A stretch of DNA of 64,000 bases from PFJX01 sp031426815 (GTDB taxonomy: Bacteria; Pseudomonadota; Gammaproteobacteria; Burkholderiales; Thiobacillaceae): assembly GCA_031426815.1 (NCBI GenBank), contig JASJPG010000070.1:15099-79098 (forward strand), written 5' to 3'. Of the stretch, positions 55,354-62,208 are shown one piece after another. The notes under the pieces were generated by a model. It ran no database searches. It was not told the DNA's origin and saw only the letters and a program-made list of their open reading frames with translations. The translations under genes and the position numbers were made by a program. Each line of letters begins with the position of its first letter. Position 1 is the stretch's first letter.

Positions 55354-56979
55354 CTACCACTCATAGCTCAGTTTGAAATGCGCCCGACTATCGCCCGCTT
55401 GCACCTGGCCGGCAGCCTCGAACGGGTATGCCAGGTCCAGGCTGCCGGTCAGGCCGCCCCAGCCCTTGAAGCGCAGGCCCAGACCGGCGGAGAGCAAGTC
55501 GAAACGGTCGGTCTGCCCGGCCAGCGCGTCCTGCACGCGCAAAGTGGCGCCTTCTGCAAACACATACGGGATCAGTTCCGTAAAGCCTAAATCGACCAGG
55601 GATTGCCGGCCTGCGCTCAGCGAAGACATGCGCAACTCCACGCCGCCGATCAGGCCATCGTCGCCGGCGGCGGCGGATTCGGTATAGCCGCGCACGCTAT
55701 CCACGCCGCCGGCAGCGAACTGTTCGCTGGAAATCAGCGGCCCGTTCGCCACCTGAGCGGCAATCCGGCCTTGTAGACTCCAGCCGTTCGCGAACTGCCG
55801 GGTGTGCTTCAGATCGAGGCGCAGATAGGCATAGTTGGCTTTGCCCAGGTAGCGCTTGCAGGCGAATTCGTCGACAAACACTCCGGCGATACATTCCACC
55901 TGATCGTCGGCAATGCCGCGCAGCGCGAAATTCAGCGTCGAACCGAACTTGGTCTGGCTGTTCTGACCTTGCCACGTGCCTTCGTAGCCGAGGCTCAAAG
56001 GCAGGTAGGAGATGGGTGTGTTGGAACTGTCTGCGCCTTGCAGATTCACGGTCTCGTCGAAATCCTTGTAGTCCGCGCCCACGGTCAGACTATGGCTATA
56101 GTCGGGCCGTGCCCGCAGCGGCACGATGTAGCGCAAGCCGGCGATCTTGCCGTTGCCGATCACGTTGACGTCACCGACGGCGGCCACGTCGCTTTCCGAG
56201 ATCACGCCATACACAGCCAGATAATTGCCGGCGTCGGTCGGCACCACATAAGTCGCGGAGAACACCTTGCTCTCACTGGTTTTTTCCGGCGCGGTCTGCA
56301 CACTCAGCGACAAGCTATGCTCGCGCTGGAACAGGTTGTCGTAACGGGCCGAGGCGTTCAGGCGCGTCTTGGTGGTGTTGGCGGAATAACGGTCGTTGAG
56401 TTCCACGTTACCGTGCAGCGGCGGCTTGTCGTCCACCTTCAGTTCCACCTCCACCTTGCCCGGCGAGCGGCCCGGCCGCATCACCGGCGTCACCCGGCGG
56501 TCGCTGCCCTGATTGACCGAAGCGAGCTGTTTCTGCACCGCCGGAAAGTAAGGCACGCTGCCTTCCGCCAGTTCCGGCGTCTTCGCCTTGATCCGGCCCA
56601 GTGCGTAATAGCGCGCACCGCTCACGCGCAACCGTTCCACCTTGCCCTCGGTGACGCGCAGGCGCACTTTGCCGCCGCTGCCCACCTCCTGCTCGGGAAT
56701 ATCCACGAATACCGACAGATAGCCGCCGTCGTGGTAAGCCTTCTCCAGCGCGGCACGCGCCACCTCCACATCCTGGATCGTCTTCTTCTCGCCCAGGCTG
56801 GGATAAACCACCTCCTCGATGCGCAGCGCCGGCAACACGCTGTTGCCCTCGACGACAAACTCCATCACGTCGAAGCGCCCCTCCTCCGCCCGCGCACCAC
56901 CAGCCGCGAGCAGCAACACCAAGCCAAGACTACAAACCCGTAGACCAACCCGTAGGTTGGCAATATCCCGAAATTTCAT
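55354..56979 (-). CDS. TpsB transporter of the two-partner secretion system (ShlB/FhaC family)
   Basis: A 541-residue outer-membrane protein that would export the TpsA protein. ATG 56979 is followed by a signal peptide (residues 1-32: KFRDIANLRVGLRVCSLGLV, LLLAAGGARAEEG). Two POTRA domains (FDVMEFVVEGNSVLPALRIE, VRLRVTEGKVERLRVSGARY) and a 16-strand barrel follow, with the conserved GGVDSVRGYTES motif that plugs the channel lumen, ending in LSYEW. Codons 6-10 after the start (ATTGCCAACCTACGG) resemble the arm of dispersed module A. It is the first gene of the tpsBA-GT41 group. Confidence 0.92.
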   Translation of the reverse strand: MKFRDIANLRVGLRVCSLGLVLLLAAGGARAEEGRFDVMEFVVEGNSVLPALRIEEVVYPSLGEKKTIQDVEVARAALEKAYHDGGYLSVFVDIPEQEVGSGGKVRLRVTEGKVERLRVSGARYYALGRIKAKTPELAEGSVPYFPAVQKQLASVNQGSDRRVTPVMRPGRSPGKVEVELKVDDKPPLHGNVELNDRYSANTTKTRLNASARYDNLFQREHSLSLSVQTAPEKTSESKVFSATYVVPTDAGNYLAVYGVISESDVAAVGDVNVIGNGKIAGLRYIVPLRARPDYSHSLTVGADYKDFDETVNLQGADSSNTPISYLPLSLGYEGTWQGQNSQTKFGSTLNFALRGIADDQVECIAGVFVDEFACKRYLGKANYAYLRLDLKHTRQFANGWSLQGRIAAQVANGPLISSEQFAAGGVDSVRGYTESAAAGDDGLIGGVELRMSSLSAGRQSLVDLGFTELIPYVFAEGATLRVQDALAGQTDRFDLLSAGLGLRFKGWGGLTGSLDLAYPFEAAGQVQAGDSRAHFKLSYEW

Positions 56980-57153
56980 CTTCACCGATCGACCCTTGCA
57001 AATGCTTGGCCATGCACTCACGCACCGCAAACGCATGGCCAGGCACTCCGCGAAAAACCGCGTCCAACAAGCAAAAAACCACGCCCCGACGAATCGGGGA
57101 GTGGCAGGTTCAAACGGGCGGCATTGCACCGCCCTTCATGCGGCTAGCCTGGC

Positions 57154-58743
57154 TTAGAACAACTTCTGCAGGGGAGCGCACATGTTGCCGTTGCGGGTGC
57201 CCTTGGCGACAACGGTGCTGACGGTCGGGTCATAGACCGGGGGCAGAGCCAGGGTCCAGGGCTTCTGGTAGCTGGGGTCGCCGGCACGGTCGATGAACTC
57301 GTCGGCGAAGGCGCGCTTCTGGCCGGACAGGCCGGTCAAGTACTGCATGGTCAGCTCGGAAGCAAAAGCGTACTGGCCTTCGCGCAGCGTGTCGCGGTTC
57401 GGGCAAACGCCGGACAGGGTGCCCGTGCTGGAGCAGGTCTCGTCGGCCACGCCGCTGGTGCCCTTGGCCATGACGCCAGCGCCGTTCAGGGTACGGAAGA
57501 ACCAGGCGGATTCAGCGCCGGTGTCCTTGACCTTGCCGTCGGTACCGAAGGCGCTGGCTACGCCAGTCTTCTCCTGGCTGTCCAGGGACAGCACGCCGAT
57601 GGCACCCAGGCCTCCCGCGACCTCACCCGCGTCCGTGTTGTCGCCGTCGGCGTTCAGGTCGCCCACGGCGCCGAAGTTGGCCTTGTAGGTCAGGCCGTCT
57701 TCACCCTTGAACACATAATTCAGGCCATGCTGGGCAGCGTTCAAGCAACGGCGCACGTCGCCGGAACCGGAGTTCTCGATGACGGTGTAGCCGGCGGTCA
57801 CGTCGATCTGGATCGGATCGGCTGAAGTGCCGGTGCCGACGCCGGTGAAGGTGCTGGCATCCATACGGGCAGGAGTGGTCTCGCCGCTGACGCCGCTGAC
57901 CGCAGAACCGGTGGAACAGGGGAAGTTGTTGAAATACCAGTTGTAGCTGGTCTGGGTGCCGGAGCCGGGCACGCGGCGGCAGACCACGACCTGGTTGCCA
58001 CCGACGGGGGCGATCGTACCGTCGCCGATCTGGCTCCAGTCGGTCAGGTTGCCGGTCAGCATGGCGCCGTAGTCGGCTTCGGAGAGGTAGGCGCTATCCG
58101 GCACGGCGGCGGTGGCGACCATGCCCATCATCAGCGTGTTGACGGAACGCACGGTCAGGCCGGCGGTCTCGACGGTGGACAGTTGGGTCTTGCCGAATTC
58201 GACGTTGAACGGCTCCTTGAACATGAACGGGGCCACGTCGGAAACGCCGAAATCGGGCGCTTTCTCATCGCCGTTGGGGGTGATGTCGTCGCCGATCACC
58301 GGGCAGGCATAGTAACCGTCGGTGCCGGCGGCGGCGTCACAGGTCTTGCCGACGGCGCTGCTGTAAATGTTGGCCGCGTTCATGACGGCGATACCTTCGG
58401 CACGCGCCACGGGGTTGACGCCCCAGACCGAGCCGCCGGTGGAACGCTTGATGAACAGCACTTTCTGGTTGCGGATGGAAGCGGGGATGCTGGCGTCGTT
58501 CGACACTTCGCCCAGGAAGGCGCGGGAGGTGGCGGTGCCGCCGACCTTGGCCTTGTACTTGTAGTAGCCGGGCTTGAACATGCCGGTGGCGATGGATTCC
58601 ATGAACTCGTCCGGGGCGGTCGCGCCGGACATGAACACCACGACGGCACCGGCGGTGTCGGTGGGGCTGGTGGGGGCGACGGCGAAGACAGCGGGGGCGG
58701 CCAGGGCCATGGCGGCGGCCAGAACGGTTTGCTTCAGTTTCAT
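57154..58743 (-). CDS. secreted PstS-like substrate-binding protein
   Basis: A 529-residue exported protein: signal peptide MKLKQTVLAAAMALAAPAVFA at ATG 58743, then a type II periplasmic-binding-protein body similar to PstS. MSGATAPDEFME near the N terminus, LTGNLTDWSQIGDGT and VVCRRVPGSGTQTSYNWYF correspond to the phosphate-binding loops (the last to the usual GSGTT turn). Several short insertions make it longer than PstS (about 330-350). A CTGTAAC-type site shared with the PhoX-like gene lies upstream (58799-58816), so a link to the phosphate regulon is plausible. There is no transporter gene nearby and no PEP-CTERM tail. It could be a surface binding protein of another anion. Confidence 0.75.
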   Translation of the reverse strand: MKLKQTVLAAAMALAAPAVFAVAPTSPTDTAGAVVVFMSGATAPDEFMESIATGMFKPGYYKYKAKVGGTATSRAFLGEVSNDASIPASIRNQKVLFIKRSTGGSVWGVNPVARAEGIAVMNAANIYSSAVGKTCDAAAGTDGYYACPVIGDDITPNGDEKAPDFGVSDVAPFMFKEPFNVEFGKTQLSTVETAGLTVRSVNTLMMGMVATAAVPDSAYLSEADYGAMLTGNLTDWSQIGDGTIAPVGGNQVVVCRRVPGSGTQTSYNWYFNNFPCSTGSAVSGVSGETTPARMDASTFTGVGTGTSADPIQIDVTAGYTVIENSGSGDVRRCLNAAQHGLNYVFKGEDGLTYKANFGAVGDLNADGDNTDAGEVAGGLGAIGVLSLDSQEKTGVASAFGTDGKVKDTGAESAWFFRTLNGAGVMAKGTSGVADETCSSTGTLSGVCPNRDTLREGQYAFASELTMQYLTGLSGQKRAFADEFIDRAGDPSYQKPWTLALPPVYDPTVSTVVAKGTRNGNMCAPLQKLF

Positions 58744-58798
58744 TTGATGCTCCTGATTAAAAAGAAAGGCGATGCGGAGGCGGGAATTGCTTCCCGCC

Positions 58799-58816
58799 GT
58801 TACAGCGTTATTCGTC
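58799..58816 (-). promoter_or_regulatory. CTGTAAC-type site upstream of the PstS-like gene
   Basis: On the minus strand GACGAATAACGCTGTAAC, sharing the 14-mer AATAACGCTGTAAC with the site at 3252-3269 in front of the PhoX-like gene. 56 bp upstream of ATG 58743. Confidence 0.4.
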
Positions 58817-58837
58817 GGCAATCTCTTGCCGACCTAC
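58814..58837. repeat. dispersed repeat, module A
   Basis: GTCGGCAATCTCTTGCCGAC followed by CTAC; the loop differs from the 3131 copy. A degraded second repeat (GTAGGGCGGAATCCCTTCCC) lies at about 58855-58876. Confidence 0.8.
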
Positions 58838-58900
58838 TACTCAAAACCGGCCGTAGGGCGGAATCCCTTCCCACCGCCACGACGTATAACTTCAGATGAA

Positions 58901-59731
58901 TCAGGCAACCTTGCGGCGACGCGCCAGCAGGCCGACCAAGCCCATGCCCAGCGCCAGGAAGGCATAGGTATCGGCTTCCGGTACCGGGGCGGCAGCGCCG
59001 TAGACCAGAACGCCATTGCCGGCCAGGGTCCAGCTGCGATCCAGGCTGGGTGTGTCCTCACCCATTTGCGACTGCTTGACGACGGTGGTGGCGGAACCGG
59101 ACGACACGGTTTCGGAGAACATCCAGAAGTCCAGGCTCTCGCCGATGCCGCCGTCGTTGGCGAAGTTGGTTTTGGTGCCGACGTTGTTGCCCCAGAGGGT
59201 AGAACCGGAATAGGCGGCGCCATCGGCGGAGGTGGCCGTGCTGGAGACGTTGATGGAGTTGTTGACGTTGTCGCCCAAGGCATTAACGGCGGCCAGATGG
59301 GTTGCTGCACCGGTAGCCCAACCGCGGAACTGGGAGTAGTTCTGGGTGGTGCCGGAGAAGCCGGCGCTCACCGTCATGGCGGCGCGGTCCTGCGAGTAGG
59401 CATCGAAGCCCGCCACGTTCCAGCGCAGGTTGCCCAGATCGGTGGCAGCACCCAGGAAGCTGCTCAGCAGTGTGTCAGCACCGAACAGGTAGGTCGGTTG
59501 CGGGCCAGCTTCCACCGGAGAGGCGGCAGCGGAAGCGAAGCTGTTCAGGGTAATGCCCAGGTCGCGGGTGTAGGAACGGTCGTCGGCCGAATCGGCAGTA
59601 CCGTTGGTGTCCCAGATGGACAGGAACAATTCGCCGTTGCCGGGGTTGGTCTGGCCGTTGTCGATTCTGGCCTGGGCCGGGGCGGCCACAGCCAACGCCA
59701 GCAGCGCGGCGATGATGAGTTTCTGTTGCAT
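58901..59731 (-). CDS. PEP-CTERM protein, first of a tandem pair
   Basis: A 276-residue secreted protein. ATG 59731 follows GGAG and starts a signal peptide (MQQKLIIAALLALAVAAPAQA). The body, ELFLSIWDTNGTADSADDRS, FDAYSQDRAAMTVSAGFSG and STLWGNNVGTKTNFANDGGI, is close to the next gene, 60252-61067. The sorting tail is degraded: VPEADTYAFLALGMGLVG plus ARRRK, with AD in place of PE. It may be processed poorly or by a specialised exosortase. Function unknown. Confidence 0.85.
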   Translation of the reverse strand: MQQKLIIAALLALAVAAPAQARIDNGQTNPGNGELFLSIWDTNGTADSADDRSYTRDLGITLNSFASAAASPVEAGPQPTYLFGADTLLSSFLGAATDLGNLRWNVAGFDAYSQDRAAMTVSAGFSGTTQNYSQFRGWATGAATHLAAVNALGDNVNNSINVSSTATSADGAAYSGSTLWGNNVGTKTNFANDGGIGESLDFWMFSETVSSGSATTVVKQSQMGEDTPSLDRSWTLAGNGVLVYGAAAPVPEADTYAFLALGMGLVGLLARRRKVA

Positions 59732-59886
59732 GTTTACTACTCCTTGGAGGGTTGAACCGTCTTGTCTCAGTGGGTGAGCGCCACACCGTCCATGCGCTTC
59801 CCGACTAGGAAGCACTCAGGCCGATTGGTGCAAGGCCATGGTAGGAAGGCACTGTTACAGGTGCGACCGCTCGAAAACCCCCATTC

Positions 59887-59904
59887 ATGAGCTGTTCGGC
59901 TCAT
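59887..59904. repeat. ATGAGCCGAACGGCTCAT-type palindrome, reversed form
   Basis: ATGAGCTGTTCGGCTCAT, the TT-centre form of the element, with one change in the left arm. Confidence 0.75.
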
Positions 59905-59978
59905 GGCCGCAAACCACTGGGAAGCTGCCACAGCAAGGCTAGCAGCCGGTTTTGACAAGACGATGAAGCCACAAGGCC

Positions 59979-60082
59979 GTCGGCATGAGCCGAACGGCTC
60001 ATGCCGACGATGCGGGGGGTTCGCCGCCAGTCACACCAAAGGCAATCAGACGGTGGATCGGCGGGAAGGGATCCCCGCCCTA
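59979..60082. repeat. extended palindrome joined to repeat modules B and C
   Basis: ATGAGCCGAACGGCTCAT at 59985-60002 is extended outward by GTCGGC/GCCGAC, so the palindrome spans about 30 bp. It is followed by GGGGGGTTCGCCGCCAGTCA and by GGATCGGCGGGAAGGGATCC, CCGCCCTA. The same B-C order occurs at 6563-6676 and 62096-62208. Confidence 0.8.
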
Positions 60083-60106
60083 AGTTGGTGATCCGATTTG
60101 CCAATC

Positions 60107-60137
60107 AAAAAAATAAACCCCGCACTGGGCGGGGTTT
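60107..60137 (-). terminator. rho-independent terminator of the second PEP-CTERM gene
   Basis: On the minus strand a 9-bp perfect stem AAACCCCGC/GCGGGGTTT with a CCAGT loop is followed by ATTTTTTT. It terminates transcription of 60252-61067. Confidence 0.95.
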
Positions 60138-60176
60138 GGGCGGGAGTTTACGTTCCCGAAATCGGCCATCCGTACC

Positions 60177-60200
60177 GTAGGGCGGGAATCCCTTCCCGCC
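60177..60200. repeat. dispersed repeat related to module A
   Basis: GTAGGGCGGGAATCCCTTCC, then CGCC; same layout as module A with GGCGGGAA replacing GTCGGCAA. Confidence 0.7.
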
Positions 60201-60251
60201 ACCGGCAACAGGCTGGCAAAGATCTGCCTGCCTGTTCAGACAATGGATCGA

Positions 60252-61067
60252 TCAGGCAGCCTTGCGACGGCGAGCCATGACGCCGACCAGACCGAGACCG
60301 GCCAGCATCAGAGCATAGGTCTCGGGCTCCGGTACCGGGGCGGCAGCGGCAAAGTTCAGTTCACCGTTGGCGGCCAAGGTCCAGGCACGATCGTCGAACT
60401 GGAACTGCTTGACGATGGTGGTGGCAGAGCCGGAAGACACGGTCTCGGAGAACATCCAGAAGTTGAGGCTGTCGCCGATGCCGCCGTCGTTGGCGAAGTT
60501 AGTCTTGGTACCAACGTTATTACCCCAGAGGGTAGAACCTGAATAGGCGGCACCATCAGCGGAAGTGGCGATATTGGAAGCATTTATTGAGGTGTTGGTG
60601 TTGTCGCCCAATGCGTTAACAGCGGCCAAGTGGGTTGCTGCACCTGTAGCCCAACCCCGGAACTGGCTGTAGTTCTGGGTTGCACCCGCAAAGCCGGCGC
60701 TCACGGTCATCGCGGCGCGATCTTGCGAGTAGGCGTCGAAGCCAGCCACGTTCCAGTGCAGGTTGCCCAGATCGGCGGTATCAGCCAGCCAGGAGGTCAG
60801 CAGGGCGTCGGCACCATAGGTAAGGCTGGGCAGGGGCGCCAAGGCCACCGGGGTGGCGGCAGCGGAGGCAAAGTCGTTCAGACGAGCGCCCAGGTCGCGG
60901 GTGTAGGAACGGTCGTCGGCGGTGTCGTCGATGGTGCCGTTGGTGTCCCAGATGGACAGGAACAGCTCGCCGTTGCCAGGGTTGACAGAGCCATTGTCGA
61001 TCTTGGCCTGGGCCGGGGCGGCCACGGCCAGAGCGAGCAGGGATGCGGTGATGAGGGTCAGTTTCAT
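60252..61067 (-). CDS. PEP-CTERM protein, second of a tandem pair
   Basis: A 271-residue secreted protein, signal peptide MKLTLITASLLALAVAAPAQA, body nearly the same as 58901-59731 (NPGNGELFLSIWDTNG, FDAYSQDRAAMTVSAGFAG, STLWGNNVGTKTNFANDGGI). Its tail is the standard VPEPETYALMLAGLGLVG plus ARRRKAA. It was probably the source copy, with the downstream gene a diverged duplicate. A strong terminator follows. The nearest processing enzyme gene is 62200-63807. Function unknown. Confidence 0.87.
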   Translation of the reverse strand: MKLTLITASLLALAVAAPAQAKIDNGSVNPGNGELFLSIWDTNGTIDDTADDRSYTRDLGARLNDFASAAATPVALAPLPSLTYGADALLTSWLADTADLGNLHWNVAGFDAYSQDRAAMTVSAGFAGATQNYSQFRGWATGAATHLAAVNALGDNTNTSINASNIATSADGAAYSGSTLWGNNVGTKTNFANDGGIGDSLNFWMFSETVSSGSATTIVKQFQFDDRAWTLAANGELNFAAAAPVPEPETYALMLAGLGLVGVMARRRKAA

Positions 61068-61201
61068 TCGGTAACTCCTGATTGGTTATGAACGGATATC
61101 AAAAAAACTCATGCTCCCCTAAGCCGGAAACCGGCCGGGGAGCAGGTCGACATTGTTAAAGGCGATCTATTACAGCCAGCGCCTCGCCACCCCCGCGCCG
61201 A

Positions 61202-61219
61202 TTGAGCCGTTCGGCTCAT
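61202..61219. repeat. palindrome, TT-centre form
   Basis: TTGAGCCGTTCGGCTCAT, in the gap between the PEP-CTERM and pseudopilin-like genes; it faces a copy of the other orientation at 61295. Confidence 0.8.
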
Positions 61220-61294
61220 GTCGAGCGCACGAGAAAGATGCTTGGAGTCTAGATTTCGTTCTTGACAGTTTAGTGACCAGGCACAGCCTGGAAA

Positions 61295-61312
61295 ATGAGC
61301 CGAACGGCTCAT
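61295..61312. repeat. palindrome ATGAGCCGAACGGCTCAT
   Basis: Exact copy of the element at 40016-40033 and 59985-60002, 76 bp from the opposite-orientation copy at 61202. Together they could form a larger hairpin. Confidence 0.85.
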
Positions 61313-61336
61313 GTCCCCCGCCTCGCGGGATGGCGC

Positions 61337-62173
61337 TTATTGGCCTTTGATACAGGCGTTGTAATTTTGCGAGGCCGCATTCATGCATGCCCGCCAGGCG
61401 GTTTGATCGCCCTGCCGCAGCAGCGTCCCGCAGGCCAGTTCGCCCTGCATCCGCGCCGCGCTGCACGCCACCACCAGGCGGGCTCTTTCCAGATTGCGCT
61501 GGGCCTTCTCGCCTGCAACCGGGGAGGTGGGCGCGGTCTGGTCGGCCGCCGGGTCATGCTGGCTGTCCGCCTCCATCTGCGCGGGCGTCTCCGCAACGCT
61601 GTCGGAAGCGGCCGCATTGTCTGCTCGCTTGAAGACCCACTCGCGATAGCTGCCCAACCCGGCAAATTCGGCGTAGCGCACAGGAAAGTTGGCTGTTTTG
61701 AATGGCGCGGAGCTCGACAAACTGTGAACCCCGGCGATGCCGCCCTGCGCGTCTTTGAGCAACCCCCACTCCACCTCGCCGGTCATCGGGTCGGGATAGA
61801 GGCGACGTAGATGGCGCACGGTTTGCGGAAAACGCGGATCGAGCAGCAGTTCGTCCAGGCTTTGCGGCAGGCGCCGTAGCTGGCCCGCGGGCAGCGGAAT
61901 GGCCCGGAAGTGCTCGATGGCGCGGCGGTATTGATCGCCCACGAACAGCAGGTCCGCCTCCTTTTCCCGTTGCGCGGCGGTATGCCACAGCGTGCCGATG
62001 GCCGCCATGCCGACCCCCAGGCCGGCGACCAGGAACAGGAGCCAGAGAAAGGTAAAACCGCCTTGGCGGCCGGGGTATGCAAGTGGCGGAACCGGCGTAG
62101 GTCGGCAATCCCTTGCCGACAATCCTCCCGCGGCGGGGGTTCGCCGCCTGTTCAGGCAACGGCAATCGGACAT
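61337..62173 (-). CDS. type II secretion/pseudopilin-like protein
   Basis: About 278 residues if read from ATG 62173. The recognisable start is GRQGGFTFLWLLFLVAGLGV, a prepilin-type cleavage site (GG|FTFL) and hydrophobic helix, followed by AQREKEADLLFVGDQYRRAI and GELACGTLLR; similar proteins belong to the GspG-like pseudopilin set. The 37 codons between ATG 62173 and this point lie inside a dispersed repeat (62096-62208) and include its translation SARDCRPT. The true start may be a TTG at 62122 or the repeat-provided ATG. Its Cys-containing tail (VACSAARMQGELACGT, WRACMNAASQNYNACIKG) is unusual. It sits next to the exosortase gene. Confidence 0.7.
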   Translation of the reverse strand: MSDCRCLNRRRTPAAGGLSARDCRPTPVPPLAYPGRQGGFTFLWLLFLVAGLGVGMAAIGTLWHTAAQREKEADLLFVGDQYRRAIEHFRAIPLPAGQLRRLPQSLDELLLDPRFPQTVRHLRRLYPDPMTGEVEWGLLKDAQGGIAGVHSLSSSAPFKTANFPVRYAEFAGLGSYREWVFKRADNAAASDSVAETPAQMEADSQHDPAADQTAPTSPVAGEKAQRNLERARLVVACSAARMQGELACGTLLRQGDQTAWRACMNAASQNYNACIKGQ

Positions 62174-62208
62174 TGGATCGGCGGCATGGGGATGCCGCCC
62201 TACGGGGT
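62096..62208. repeat. composite dispersed repeat, modules A-B-C, overlapping a gene 5' end
   Basis: The most complete copy in the window: CGTAGGTCGGCAATCCCTTG, CCGACAATCC, GCGGCGGGGGTTCGCCGCCT, GTTCAGGCAACGGCAATCGG, ATTGGATCGGCGGCATGGGG, ATGCCGCCCTACGGGG. It lies between the exosortase stop and the pseudopilin-like core and supplies that gene's apparent 5' codons. Confidence 0.85.

Larger units (their letters stand above)
59732..60251. other. 520-bp intergenic region between tandem PEP-CTERM genes
   Basis: Holds no convincing gene. It contains a CTGTTACAG motif (59852-59860), two ATGAGCCGAACGGCTCAT-type palindromes (59887-59904, 59985-60002), composite repeat modules B and C (up to 60082), the terminator of the second gene (60107-60137) and a module of GTAGGGCGGGAATCCC type (60177-60200). 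Confidence 0.7.

Noticed and set aside
59732..61200. Sigma-54 promoters (GG-N10-GC) upstream of the tandem PEP-CTERM genes
   Set aside because: PEP-CTERM genes in some relatives use sigma-54, so I looked, but spacing between GG and GC did not fit.
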